Positions 8,625-17,684 of a stretch of 64,000 nt of DNA are shown here, one piece after another. Both the position numbers and the translations under genes were made by a program. Below the pieces are notes generated by a model. The model was not told where the DNA came from. It saw only the letters and a list, made by a program, of their open reading frames with translations, and ran no database searches. Positions within the stretch are counted from its first letter, which is position 1. The number at the start of each line of letters is the position of its first letter. The stretch comes from UBA10103 sp964437185 (GTDB lineage Bacteria; Patescibacteriota; Minisyncoccia; Phycocordibacterales; UBA2100): NCBI GenBank assembly GCA_964437185.1, contig CAYTFU010000001.1:124001-188000 (forward strand), in the 5' to 3' direction.

Positions 8625-9296
8625 CTACCGAGCTGTGACAAACACCGTCGGCCATGAGTACGTGACGTTACCGTTTACGTCCTCAGACTTCAGCGCGTAG
8701 AAGTACGATGTGTTCGGCGCTAGCCCAGCAACATTGATATTGTGAGTTAGCCCAAACGAAACTTCGCTGATGGGCTGTCCGCCCATGACTGCAGGACCCG
8801 TTGGAGAACCTTCCAACATTGGAAGCGGCGAGGGGCTGTAATGCACGGTCCCGCGCGCCAACTCATTGGAGGTCCACATGATCGTCGCGCTTCCCGTCGT
8901 CGTAGAGATTACCGGACGACTCATGATCGGAGCCGAGCTATCGCTCACGCTACCTCCCGTGATCGCCGCATTGAGCGCAGCAAGCGTTCGCGGACCAACG
9001 CGACCATACCCCGTCGACTCTGGCGTGCCCGCGCAGACGATGTTTTGCCTGCACTGAAAACGCTCCACTGCCGACTCGGTAAGAGAGCCAAAGTACCCCG
9101 TGACGAGACCTTCCGGATAGATTGTGGAATCCATCGCAAGATACTGCTGAAGCGAGGTCACATTGGCACCGCGATCTCCGAAATCGAGCGTCGAGGTTAT
9201 CGTGGTTGCAGCCATTGCAGTTCCCGTAAACACGAGAGCCACGATGCCCAACACTACTCCGACAAAGCTCATACGCGCTATGACATACTTGTTCAT
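8625..9296 (-). CDS. Secreted protein with peptidoglycan-binding and Fn3-like domains
   Basis: Protein of 223 residues. A signal peptide (about 1-30, ending AMA) leads to a PG_binding_1-type domain (LDFGDRGANVTSLQQYL ... GYFGSLTESAVERFQ ... GRVGPRTLAALN, about 38-115) and a fibronectin-III-like domain (about 125-223, ISTTTGSATIMWTSNE ... LAPNTSYFYALKSEDVNGN). The combination is frequent in Parcubacteria envelope proteins. It probably sits in the cell wall; no catalytic residues are visible. It is divergent from the two-component regulator. Confidence 0.85.
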   Translation of the reverse strand: MNKYVIARMSFVGVVLGIVALVFTGTAMAATTITSTLDFGDRGANVTSLQQYLAMDSTIYPEGLVTGYFGSLTESAVERFQCRQNIVCAGTPESTGYGRVGPRTLAALNAAITGGSVSDSSAPIMSRPVISTTTGSATIMWTSNELARGTVHYSPSPLPMLEGSPTGPAVMGGQPISEVSFGLTHNINVAGLAPNTSYFYALKSEDVNGNVTYSWPTVFVTAR

Positions 9297-9503
9297 ACGT
9301 GTGTGATGTGTGGTTTTATTAATGCTTCGAGGAAATCGACCTGCGCTTCCTCTTATATGAATGAAGACGTCGTGCCTTTATCACTCTTACTCCGCGAATA
9401 ATAAAACTTCATGAAACCTTCATCTCCTGCCCCTTATACTCGGGACAGCGTGTAAGGATGCGCGCCATTCGTCCGTCTCATATTAATGAAGGAGATTGAT
9501 GGT

Positions 9504-10175
9504 ATGAAAATACTTCTTGTTGAAGATGAAGAAAAGCTCGCCGATGTTCTTCGGCGCGGACTCACCCTTGAGGGGCATACCGTGGACACAATCTCAGACG
9601 GACAAAAAGCACTCACGCGGATGTCGCTCCATCGAGACGACTACGATGCCGTGATTCTTGACTTGATGCTTCCATCAATGGGCGGAGATGAGGTGTGCGC
9701 CGAATCGCGCGCACGCGGAGTGACGACTCCAATATTGATCTTAACCGCCCGATCTGAAACCGACACGAAAGTTCGCGTGCTGCTCGCAGGCGCCGACGAC
9801 TATGTGGTCAAACCATTCTCCTTTGCCGAGCTATCAGCACGGCTCAAGGCCCTCAATCGTCGACCATACGAGACCGTTGTCGAAAAACTCCACATCGGCG
9901 ACATCGTCCTCGATCCAAATATGCGGAGTGTGACTCTCGGCGGGGACGATGTACAGCTCACGCTCAAAGAATTTTCCTTGCTCGAGTACTTTATGCGCCA
10001 CCCGAATACGGTCGTTAATCGGGAGGATTTACTTAGTCACCTATGGGATTTTAATTATGCAGGCTTTAGCAACGTGGTTGACGTACATGTCAAAAACCTT
10101 CGCAAAAAACTCGGCGATGATGGTGGGCGGGTACTCGAAACAGTTCGCGGGGTTGGTTACCGGCTACGCGCATAA
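9504..10175 (+). CDS. OmpR-family response regulator
   Basis: Two-component transcription regulator, 223 residues. The receiver domain (1-118) has the acidic pair in VEDEEK, the phospho-Asp in DAVILDLMLP (about 53) and the conserved Lys in VVKPF (about 103). The winged-helix DNA-binding domain follows (about 130-223, VVNREDLLSHLW ... VRGVGYRL). The start at 9504 is set by AAGGAG ten bases upstream, one of the few clear ribosome-binding sites here; TATACT at about 9436 can supply the promoter. It overlaps the histidine kinase gene, its likely partner. The stimulus and targets are unknown. Confidence 0.95.
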   Translation: MKILLVEDEEKLADVLRRGLTLEGHTVDTISDGQKALTRMSLHRDDYDAVILDLMLPSMGGDEVCAESRARGVTTPILILTARSETDTKVRVLLAGADDYVVKPFSFAELSARLKALNRRPYETVVEKLHIGDIVLDPNMRSVTLGGDDVQLTLKEFSLLEYFMRHPNTVVNREDLLSHLWDFNYAGFSNVVDVHVKNLRKKLGDDGGRVLETVRGVGYRLRA

Positions 10176-11256
10176 GTATCGGTTTGATCCATTTTTTCGC
10201 ACGCAGGTGAACGTTGTGGCGCTTCAGCTGACGTTCGCCGGTTTTCTCCTTCTCGTGGTGGGCGTTATCGCGTCGACCCTGTATCACGACGCATCGACAG
10301 CAGTGTCCGAAGGCATTAGCAAGTCGCTTTCACCCAACGCAAGCTTCACTTCTATCGGCAGTACCGTCGTCTCCGATTTGAGCGTCATGCGTTCTCGAAC
10401 GGTGATAATTTCAGCAGTGACCATCCTGTGCACCACGGTGGTCTTTACGTACATCATCATGTACGTGGCCCTGACTCCGACACGGAAGGCGCTCGAATCC
10501 CAGAAACAATTTATCGGCAATGTTGCTCACGAGCTTCGAACGCCGCTCTCGATCAGCAAAACCAACATTGAGGTCGCCCTCATGGAACCGTCTATCGAGG
10601 CATCCTTACAGGAATCCCTCATTTCCACCGTGGACGAACTTGATCGTATTTCGGAGATTATCAATAATCTATTAACGCTTTCAAGCTCTGTGCGTCCAGA
10701 ACGAATGGAGTTTCGGGATGTAGATCTCGGCGAGATCGTAAACACGGTCGTCCAAAAGCTTAGGACATTGGCGGAGCCCAAGCACCTGACCATCGAGACT
10801 AAAATGGGAGAGCGCAGAGTGGTACTCGGAAATTCAACGGCATTAGAACAGGTGTTAATGAACGTCTTAAAAAATGCCATAGCGTACACTCCCTCCGAAG
10901 GAAACATACTCATAAGCGTGGAGCCAATATATCCGAACTTTATGGAACTTACTGTGAGAGATTCTGGACGGGGCATTGCACGTAAAAATCTTTTTAGGAT
11001 ATTTGAGCCATACTACCGTGCAGACCCATCGCGCACGCGCGCGGATGGAGGGAGCGGTCTCGGACTGACGATTGTTTCAGAGTTAGTCAAACTACACCAC
11101 GGGAAGATCGCGGTCCGGAGCGCCGAGGGTCGCGGGACAACAATCACAATACTTCTACCGGCAGGTCGACCAGATACGGATAAGAAAGGGCGTGCAGATG
11201 TTGCAAGCGAAGTATCGGTCGACTTTACGCGGGGCACTCGGACCACCCACAAATAG
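10117..11256 (+). CDS. Sensor histidine kinase (HisKA/HATPase)
   Basis: Partner kinase of the preceding regulator, about 379 residues if started at ATG 10117. The two membrane helices (VVALQLTFAGFLLLVVGVIA and, about 60 residues on, VIISAVTILCTTVVFTYIIM) flank a short sensor loop. The H-box is GNVAHELRTPLS, the N-box NVLKNAIAYTP, and the G-boxes DSGRGIA and GGSGLGLTIV. The start is uncertain because the frame is open far into the regulator gene and no ribosome-binding site is obvious; a start near 10150-10200 would also leave the first helix intact. The overlap implies translational coupling. Confidence 0.92.
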   Translation: MMVGGYSKQFAGLVTGYAHKYRFDPFFRTQVNVVALQLTFAGFLLLVVGVIASTLYHDASTAVSEGISKSLSPNASFTSIGSTVVSDLSVMRSRTVIISAVTILCTTVVFTYIIMYVALTPTRKALESQKQFIGNVAHELRTPLSISKTNIEVALMEPSIEASLQESLISTVDELDRISEIINNLLTLSSSVRPERMEFRDVDLGEIVNTVVQKLRTLAEPKHLTIETKMGERRVVLGNSTALEQVLMNVLKNAIAYTPSEGNILISVEPIYPNFMELTVRDSGRGIARKNLFRIFEPYYRADPSRTRADGGSGLGLTIVSELVKLHHGKIAVRSAEGRGTTITILLPAGRPDTDKKGRADVASEVSVDFTRGTRTTHK

Positions 11257-11426
11257 ACTTGATCCTCGTTCATCAAATACTCATCCCATATCGATACGAT
11301 AAGCGAAGATGTTCTATAAGCCATGTTCTTTCTTTAATCGCTTAGGTATCAACGTCAATGAGTCACATGCACACAAAACATTTCGACTCTTATGATGTTC
11401 TGCATCACGGGAGATTCGTTCGATGA

Positions 11427-11469
11427 GCCGGGGGCCGCGCAGTACGACACCGTACGTGCGGCCCCCGGC
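11427..11469. repeat. Very GC-rich hairpin downstream of the two-component operon
   Basis: GCCGGGGGCCGC and GCGGCCCCCGGC form a perfect 12-base stem; the 19-base loop contains a further GTAC/GTAC pair. No T-run follows. It lies in the 324-base spacer before the next gene, which otherwise shows nothing coding. It could end the kinase transcript or be an RNA element. Confidence 0.6.
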
Positions 11470-11580
11470 GTATATACGACAAACAGTAGTTCGTCGTCAC
11501 TAGAACGTCTCCCCAGTCCATAACACGTGGAAACCTTGGCTGCTCCAACATGTATTAGAATGCGGTGGAGCGCAACGTAC

Positions 11581-12453
11581 ATGGACCTACACGCAGATCG
11601 CAAACAAAAGCATCCCGGCTACGCACAGTGGCATTCAAACCCGCAGCGCAACAGGCATCACTTTGCGGCGTTTCTTCTTGTCGCATGTGGAGTCACGTTT
11701 GGCATCATCACGACCATTGCACAAGACATGCCGATCTACGCGTACACCCCGCCAAACGTAACGCCGCCGCCTTCCGTCCGTTCGCTTACCAACGAAATGC
11801 TCACGGCCATCCAAGCGTATGAAGCGACGCCCGCGCACGTACGCGCCGAACTTTTGGTTCTCGTAGAGCCGATCATCGAACGTCGCAATAGCGCACTCGC
11901 GCGACTGCACGCGAAAGATGCTGATCGCGCCGCGCTCGAAACGCTTCCCCCAGAATTCATTGCGCAACTCTCTCCAGAAATCGCGGCGTGGTTTACTAGC
12001 GAAACATTTGCGCCTGAGGGCGACGAGATCAGTCTTGTCGCCGCAGCGGGCGCGAGCATAGAATCAGCAGTATCAGCCGTTACGGAGAGCGGGGGAGAAG
12101 ACGGGAGAGAGTGCGTGCGCGGAACAACGACTGCCGTCATCACACCCCGATCCGCCGTGGCGTATGGACCGCACGACACACTCTCATACACACTTACAAT
12201 TACCAACGCCGATAGCGGAGGGTGCACGCCGAGCGTTTACACAATATCGACGATGCTTCCGAGCGGCTGGATGGGATCTATATCTCCGTCTGAGATTACG
12301 ATAGATCCCGCCTCGTCGGATTCAATTCAGCTTACTGCCACAGCGCCCGCAAGCGCGGCGACGGGCATGTACACACTTTCCGCGCGCGCCGCGGGAGACA
12401 CAGCCGATCACAGCGCCGAAATCGCCGCGACACAGATTATCTTTCCTCGTTAG
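11581..12453 (+). CDS. Exported protein with a C-terminal NEW3-like beta domain
   Basis: About 290 residues, family unclear. A membrane or signal helix (about 29-50, AAFLLVACGVTFGIITT) follows a basic N-terminus. A helical middle part with Ala/Glu/Arg composition (80-160) leads to a C-terminal beta domain (about 190-290) with the pattern PSGWMGSISPSEITIDPASS ... ASAATGMYTLS, as in alpha-galactosidase-associated NEW3 domains. TGGAG lies 10 bases before ATG 11581; a GTG at 11527 is also in frame. It converges on purA with an 8-base gap. Role unknown, probably at the cell surface. Confidence 0.7.
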   Translation: MDLHADRKQKHPGYAQWHSNPQRNRHHFAAFLLVACGVTFGIITTIAQDMPIYAYTPPNVTPPPSVRSLTNEMLTAIQAYEATPAHVRAELLVLVEPIIERRNSALARLHAKDADRAALETLPPEFIAQLSPEIAAWFTSETFAPEGDEISLVAAAGASIESAVSAVTESGGEDGRECVRGTTTAVITPRSAVAYGPHDTLSYTLTITNADSGGCTPSVYTISTMLPSGWMGSISPSEITIDPASSDSIQLTATAPASAATGMYTLSARAAGDTADHSAEIAATQIIFPR

Positions 12454-12460
12454 GAGTACC

Positions 12461-13468
12461 TTAGATCGTCTCCTTACTGTCTGAGAAAAATACTTTGCTT
12501 TTTGCAATTCCAAACGATTTGAGTCGCTTGAGGACAAAGGCTTGCATCGCTTTTTCGCCCGAGAATGCTACGACCGTATCGTGATCAATCACCGCCCATG
12601 CGCCTACGGCACGCAATACATCCGTCTTGCTGAATACTATGTGCGTGACGCCGTTCATGCGGACGGCGCGCTCAAGCGTCTGCATGTTCATCCAGTTAGT
12701 TTGCCGGCGGCGGCCCGTCGTCGCGCCAAATTCCTCACCCACGTCACCAATCGTATTAAACACATCACCATCCGGCTGAAATTTCTTGCTCCCGACGTAC
12801 GTCTCGTAAATTTTTGCAACTCCCCACACGTCTTTTACTGATTTTGAGGGGAGGCCGTTGAGCAAAGCTCCTGCGGTCGTGCAGTGGCTGGAGGTGACAA
12901 ACGGGTAGTCGCCCCAATCAATGTCGAGCCCGAAGCCTTGCGCCCCTTCGGCGAGAATGTACGGATCTTTCTTTGCATCAAACCATTCGTGGTAGAGATC
13001 AATTAAGTACGGCTGCAGCCTCGGCACGTCGGCTGCGCGGAGTCCCGTGCGACCGTACTTGTCGCGATATGCGGGGCCGTTGCCGCGGCCCGTCGTCCCG
13101 ATCTTCGCCCCCACCTGCTTATCTTCGTTCTTGTGATTGTCGGTAATGACGTGCGTGTTGGTGGCCACAAAGATCTTGCCCTTGGTTTTTACGCCCCCTT
13201 CTTCGAGCATCGCGATCTCGCTGAAGAATTGTTCCGGGTCGAGTACGCATCCCGAACCGATTATGGACTTCACGCCAAAAAAAACGCCCGCCGGAATGTG
13301 GTGGGTTACAAATTTCTTTCCCTTATGAAAAATCGTGTGGCCCGCATTGCATCCGCCATTGTAGCGAAGCACGTGCGTGTAGGGGTTTTTATGGCTCAAA
13401 TAGTGGGCAACTTTGCCTTTCCCGCAATCTCCATATTGGAGATCGACTATGACATCCATTTTCAACAC
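12461..13468 (-). CDS. purA: Adenylosuccinate synthetase, short form
   Basis: Joins IMP and aspartate with GTP to give adenylosuccinate, the first step from IMP to AMP. It has 335 residues against about 430 in E. coli, like the short archaeal/CPR form. The P-loop-like start is YGDCGKGK, where most enzymes have GDEGKGK: the catalytic Asp is kept and the following Glu is Cys. Other family blocks are RYNGGCNAGHTI, TTGRGNGPAYRDK and EGAQGFGLDID. Phage PurZ enzymes lack that Asp, so this is more likely PurA. ATG 13459 is an alternative start. No other purine gene except a phosphoribosyltransferase is in the window. Confidence 0.93.
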   Translation of the reverse strand: MLKMDVIVDLQYGDCGKGKVAHYLSHKNPYTHVLRYNGGCNAGHTIFHKGKKFVTHHIPAGVFFGVKSIIGSGCVLDPEQFFSEIAMLEEGGVKTKGKIFVATNTHVITDNHKNEDKQVGAKIGTTGRGNGPAYRDKYGRTGLRAADVPRLQPYLIDLYHEWFDAKKDPYILAEGAQGFGLDIDWGDYPFVTSSHCTTAGALLNGLPSKSVKDVWGVAKIYETYVGSKKFQPDGDVFNTIGDVGEEFGATTGRRRQTNWMNMQTLERAVRMNGVTHIVFSKTDVLRAVGAWAVIDHDTVVAFSGEKAMQAFVLKRLKSFGIAKSKVFFSDSKETI

Positions 13469-13593
13469 AACTGACCTAATCTACCATTTCTGAGACGGAG
13501 TACAAGCGCTCTGCGACGCTGAGCAATCGACGCACTATCGAAACGCGCGGAAGAGGAGTGCGAGGTGTTGGATGAGATCGCTCATGGTGCTCC

Positions 13594-14604
13594 TTAGAAC
13601 GGATTGCGGATGCCGTTGCGAATTTCGAAGTGCACGTGGGGGCCCGTCGACTTGCCCGTCGTTCCTACCGTACCAATCACCTGTCCGCGCGCCACCTGCT
13701 GGCCGACTGAGACCGAGACAGACGCTGCGTGTGAGTAAAGCGTCTGACTACCATTTGAATGCTGAATCACGATATAGTCGCCGTACCCACCGTTCCATCC
13801 TGTGTGCTTTGCGATGATGACCTCGCCATCCGCCGAAGCGAGGATTGGCGTACCCATAGGGGCCGCGAGATCTACTCCGTTGTACCCGTGAACTCCCTGT
13901 GTCCTCGTGTAGCGGGCGAGCGGTGAGGCATAGTATCCAATCTGTGCTGCTGTCCCGCCCCTTACCGCGATCCCGCCCGACTTTTTGGGCTTTGGAGCTG
14001 GGGCCGCGCGGATCTCGCCGTCCGGAATAATGATCTCCGATCCAACAGACAATTTTCCATCCTCTATTCCGTTGTAGCTCGCGATCTCCACCGCATCAGC
14101 AGAAAACTGCTTGGCTACAGACGCCAACGTATCCCCTTTCTTGACCGCGTACTTAACGCCGGGAACGGGAAGGATGGTGAGCACCTGGCCAGCACGAAGC
14201 TTCGACGCGCTTGAGAGATCGTTTGCCCAAAGAATGGTGTTGGGGGTTACGTCAAACAATTTCGCGATCCCCGAGAGAGTATCCCCGGGCCGTACGGTAT
14301 AGGTGCTAATGACATCCTTGGGCTTTTCGATATCGGCGATAGTTCCCGATGGCCCCTCCTCAGGCATGAGCGCGGTGTCATCGACAATCTTGATGTCACC
14401 CCCGCCCCTCCCGGCCATAGGGTCGGCGTTCATCGCCGGCTTTGGCAGCGGCATCGTTTGCACGCTGCTACCGGTAGATTCGAGCGGTATATCTTTTTCG
14501 GATGAACCCATGACCGATGCGACGATGTCTCCAATGATGCTCGCACGGGACTCGACAGGTAGGAGGACCCCCACCACGAGCAAGAGTGATATGAGCGTCG
14601 CCAC
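13594..14604 (-). CDS. LysM-M23 peptidase (cell-wall endopeptidase or amidase activator); start possibly frameshifted
   Basis: Envelope protein of about 336 residues. A hydrophobic export signal (ISLLLVVGVLLPV) precedes two LysM domains (YTVRPGDTLSGIAKLF at about 100, YAVKKGDTLASVAKQF at about 152) that bind glycan, and a C-terminal M23 domain with HGYNGVDLA and HVHFE, the zinc residues of the LytM family. Only a GTG at 14604 starts this frame, but a strong AGGAG-N5-ATG lies at 14639 in another frame. One extra A in the six-A run at about 14615 would join them and give a normal basic N-terminus (MSQSIKKVTSKR), so a sequencing error or slippage is likely. Confidence 0.9.
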   Translation of the reverse strand: MATLISLLLVVGVLLPVESRASIIGDIVASVMGSSEKDIPLESTGSSVQTMPLPKPAMNADPMAGRGGGDIKIVDDTALMPEEGPSGTIADIEKPKDVISTYTVRPGDTLSGIAKLFDVTPNTILWANDLSSASKLRAGQVLTILPVPGVKYAVKKGDTLASVAKQFSADAVEIASYNGIEDGKLSVGSEIIIPDGEIRAAPAPKPKKSGGIAVRGGTAAQIGYYASPLARYTRTQGVHGYNGVDLAAPMGTPILASADGEVIIAKHTGWNGGYGDYIVIQHSNGSQTLYSHAASVSVSVGQQVARGQVIGTVGTTGKSTGPHVHFEIRNGIRNPF

Positions 14605-14639
14605 CCGTTTCGAGGTGACTTTTTTATACTTTGGCTCAT

Positions 14640-14659
14640 GCCGGCTCCTAAAAGCCGGC
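14640..14659. repeat. GCCGGC hairpin enclosing the AGGAG of the M23 gene
   Basis: GCCGGC/GCCGGC arms enclose an 8-base loop. Read on the minus strand, most of the AGGAG box 5 bases before ATG 14639 is in the loop and its last base in the stem. It could hide or expose the ribosome-binding site. Confidence 0.5.
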
Positions 14660-14942
14660 TGAGAATAGGGTTTTTTTATTTCTATAAGCCTTTTGGAGGC
14701 GTTCGCGTCCGCTCAATTAATGGTACAGAGATATTGCACAATCTCTTGTATGCCAGCATCAAGCGAACAAAGAGGCCTCGTAATAACGGCAGCACACGGG
14801 AATCTCAGATATTTGGCTTTAAATCTCGATATTATCGGGATCAGCCTGCGGTACGGGCAGCCATGCTTCCGTCCTCTTCACTGTACTTACACACACTTTG
14901 GCGTCAACCACCCGCGTATTGCATAAGGGGATAGTGGATGTG

Positions 14943-14954
14943 TCAAATATTTGA
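14943..14954. promoter_or_regulatory. Perfect palindrome TCAAATATTTGA in the uvrD promoter
   Basis: A 12-base palindrome, extendable to 16 of 18 matching positions, ends 11 bases before the -10 box at 14966. The position over the -35 region is that of a repressor site. The protein is unknown. Confidence 0.5.
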
Positions 14955-14965
14955 AACGTGCGTGG

Positions 14966-14971
14966 TATAGT
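14966..14971 (+). promoter_or_regulatory. -10 TATAGT, 6 bases before uvrD
   Basis: GTGGTATAGT with exactly 6 bases to GTG 14978, which fixes that codon as the probable leaderless start. Confidence 0.7.
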
Positions 14972-14977
14972 GCGCAC

Positions 14978-16891
14978 GTGGAATACTTACAGGGTCTAAA
15001 TGAGGCTCAAAAGCAGGCTGTTTTGCATACCGAGGGGCCGCTCCTCATCGTCGCGGGGGCGGGAGCGGGGAAAACCAAAACCATCACGCACCGCATCGCC
15101 CACCTAGTGGAGAACGGTATAGCGCCTTCGTCAATACTTGCGGTCACCTTTACCAACAAGGCCGCGGGGGAGATGCGTGATCGAGTGCACAAGCTTCTCA
15201 AAGGGAAGCGCGCGGGGCAACCTTTTGTTTCCACCTTCCATTCGCTCGGCGTGAGACTCCTGCGAGAGTTTCACGAAATCGCCGGCCTCGCCCGTGGATT
15301 CAGCATTTGGGATCGCGATGACAGTCTCCGCACCGTAAAGGCCGAGCTCAAGCGCCTCGATACCGAAGAGTGGACTCCCCGCCAGATCCTCTCCGCCATC
15401 TCACGCGAGAAGGGGGGAGGAAAAACCCTGGCTGAGTACCGCGAGCACGCCTCGACGCGGCGGGAGCAGGTCACCGCATTGGTGTGGGAGCGCTACGAGC
15501 AGGCGCTTCGCGAAGAAGACAGTCTCGATTTCGATGATCTTCTTGTGAGAACACTAAGGCTCTTGCAGGAGTCTCCCGAAACCCTTGCGCTCCTCCAGAA
15601 CCGCTGGCAGTACCTCATCGTCGACGAGTACCAGGATACGAGTAACGTGCAGTACGAACTCATGCGCCTCCTCAGCGGCAATCGACACAATATATGTGTA
15701 GTGGGCGACTTGGACCAATGCATTTACACATGGAGACAAGCGGAAATTGAAAATCTCCTCTCGTTCGAGCGGCTCTTTCCCAACGTCACGACCGTGCGCC
15801 TTGAGCAAAACTACCGATCAACACGCACGATCATTTCCGCCGCAAATGCGATCATTGAGAAAAACGTCAATCGTGTACCAAAAACTCTCTTCAGCGAAAA
15901 CGAAACGGGCGATCCTATTGTGCTTTATGCCGCGCTCGACGAGCGGTACGAAGCATGGTTTGTGGCAGAACAAGCCGCCGCTCTCATCGGGCGCGAGGTA
16001 CCCGCGCATCAAATCGCCATCCTCTATCGGGAAAATGCGCAATCGCGAGTACTTGAAGAAGCGCTTCTGCATGCAGGGTTGCCCTACCGAGTACTCGGCA
16101 CGCGCTTTTTCGAACGCAAAGAAGTAAAAGACGTCCTTTCATACTTACGCGCCTCACTTAACCCAAAGAGCAAAGGCGATATCGCGCGCGTTGTGAGCGT
16201 CCCTCCGCGGGGGATCGGAAAAGTGACGCTTGAAAAAATGTTTTCGGGTCAGCCTCTCGGCGCGGCGGCGGCAAAAGTACTCGCGTTTCAAGATACGATC
16301 AAAAAGATTCGCCATGCGGTGCAGACACTTCCCACATCGGAGGCGGTGCGTTTTTGCATTGAAGAGAGTGGGATACAAAAGATGTACGAAGGTAAGACTG
16401 AAGAAGATGCGGAGCGCCTCGGCAACGTGCGTGAGCTTGCGAACCTCGCAGTAAAATACGAAAACGACGAACCGCCGATGGGAATCGAACGATTGCTTGA
16501 AGAAGCAGCGCTGCAGAGTGAACAAGATCAGCTTGATATAGACAAAGACAAGGGGGGAATTTCGCTCATGACCGTGCATGCCGCGAAGGGACTCGAATTT
16601 GATGCGGTGTTTGTGGTCGGACTCGAACAGGGACTTTTCCCTTCAATTCGGAGCGATGACTCTTCGGGAGGACGCGACCCTGAAGAGGAGCGTCGCCTTT
16701 TTTACGTCGCGCTCACCCGCGCACGCAAAAACCTTTTCCTTAGCTACGCGCACGAGCGCACGAAGTACGGCACGCGCGAGCACGCACTCCCTTCCGAATT
16801 CCTCTCTGATATAGATGAGCGTCTCTATGCAGACCCTTCAATGCCCGCATTCAAAAAGCGCGGGCTCCTTGATGATTATGAAATCCGTTAA
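14978..16891 (+). CDS. uvrD: UvrD/PcrA-type superfamily 1 DNA helicase
   Basis: 3'-5' ATP-dependent helicase of repair and replication restart, 637 residues, slightly shorter than E. coli UvrD (720). Motifs in order: Q-motif LNEAQKQAV, Walker A AGAGAGKT, Ia TFTNKAAGEM, II VDEYQDTSNVQ, III GDLDQCIYTWR, IV QNYRSTRTI, V TVHAAKGLEFD, VI VALTRARKNL. Motif III differs from the usual GDDDQSIY. The start GTG 14978 follows from the promoter spacing; an upstream ATG (14951) would lie before the -10 box. It overlaps rsmA by 14 bases, so both genes share a transcript. Confidence 0.96.
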   Translation: MEYLQGLNEAQKQAVLHTEGPLLIVAGAGAGKTKTITHRIAHLVENGIAPSSILAVTFTNKAAGEMRDRVHKLLKGKRAGQPFVSTFHSLGVRLLREFHEIAGLARGFSIWDRDDSLRTVKAELKRLDTEEWTPRQILSAISREKGGGKTLAEYREHASTRREQVTALVWERYEQALREEDSLDFDDLLVRTLRLLQESPETLALLQNRWQYLIVDEYQDTSNVQYELMRLLSGNRHNICVVGDLDQCIYTWRQAEIENLLSFERLFPNVTTVRLEQNYRSTRTIISAANAIIEKNVNRVPKTLFSENETGDPIVLYAALDERYEAWFVAEQAAALIGREVPAHQIAILYRENAQSRVLEEALLHAGLPYRVLGTRFFERKEVKDVLSYLRASLNPKSKGDIARVVSVPPRGIGKVTLEKMFSGQPLGAAAAKVLAFQDTIKKIRHAVQTLPTSEAVRFCIEESGIQKMYEGKTEEDAERLGNVRELANLAVKYENDEPPMGIERLLEEAALQSEQDQLDIDKDKGGISLMTVHAAKGLEFDAVFVVGLEQGLFPSIRSDDSSGGRDPEEERRLFYVALTRARKNLFLSYAHERTKYGTREHALPSEFLSDIDERLYADPSMPAFKKRGLLDDYEIR

Positions 16892-17684
16892 GAAAAAACG
16901 CGGTGCGCGGCTCGGACAACACTTTCTCACGGGCGAGTGGGCAGCGCGCGCCCTTGCCGAGGCCGTGCAGATCAGGGCCGGAGAGACCGTGCTCGAAATC
17001 GGCCCCGGCAAGGGCGCGCTCACCAAGCATCTTCTCGAAACGGGCGGCAACGTAATTGCGATTGAAAAAGATGAAAAACTCGCAAAAGATCTTGAGGTAA
17101 TTTTTCCGCACGAGATAGCCTCGGGCCGCCTCATCGTTCTTGCCGATGACGTGCGCAACTTCGACGCCCAAAGACTAAACCTCGGGGCAGGGAAGTATGT
17201 GCTCGCCGCGAATATTCCGTACTACATTACAGGCGAAATCATCCGGCAGTTTCTTTCGATCGCCGCTCAGCCGCGCGCGATGGCGCTCCTCATCCAAAAG
17301 GAAGTCGCGGATCGCATTATCGCGCGCAACCACAAAGAAAGCATTCTTTCACTTTCAGTAAAAATATTCGGTACACCGCGAATCATCGCCAAAGTCTCAA
17401 AGGGAAATTTCTCACCACCTCCATCGGTCGACTCTGCGATCCTGTTGGTGAATGATATTTCCAAAAGCGCATTCGCCGATGTGAGCGAGCGCGACTTTTT
17501 CAGAGTCGTGAAAGCTGGATTTTCATCCAAAAGAAAATTCCTTGCAAATAATCTCGCCAACGAATTTTCAAAAGAAACAGTGGCACATGCCTTTGCGCAG
17601 TCCGAGTTGGCGCTCAACATCCGCGCTGAGGACGTTACCATTGCGCAGTGGCTTACGATCACCGAAAGACTTTCATCAACGTGA
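16878..17684 (+). CDS. rsmA: 16S rRNA dimethyladenosine transferase
   Basis: Methylates the two adjacent adenines near the 3' end of 16S rRNA (KsgA/RsmA), a late small-subunit assembly step. It has 268 residues, normal for the family. LGQHFL near the N-terminus, the SAM-binding EIGPGKGALTKHLL (about 45) and NIPYYITGEI (motif IV, about 112) are clear. The C-terminal substrate-recognition domain is complete. It starts inside the end of uvrD, and its last 9 bases overlap the opposite-strand gene at 17676. Confidence 0.96.
   Translation: MKSVKKKRGARLGQHFLTGEWAARALAEAVQIRAGETVLEIGPGKGALTKHLLETGGNVIAIEKDEKLAKDLEVIFPHEIASGRLIVLADDVRNFDAQRLNLGAGKYVLAANIPYYITGEIIRQFLSIAAQPRAMALLIQKEVADRIIARNHKESILSLSVKIFGTPRIIAKVSKGNFSPPPSVDSAILLVNDISKSAFADVSERDFFRVVKAGFSSKRKFLANNLANEFSKETVAHAFAQSELALNIRAEDVTIAQWLTITERLSST

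Noticed and set aside
12461..13468. PurZ (2-aminoadenylosuccinate synthetase) of diaminopurine DNA phages
   Set aside because: The catalytic Asp lost in PurZ is retained (GDCGKGK), and no phage genes are around.
14638..14934. Open frames on the plus strand between the M23 peptidase and uvrD
   Set aside because: No promoter spacing, ribosome site or family pattern; overlapping frames of similar length suggest chance. The spacer holds only the GCCGGC hairpin and the uvrD promoter.
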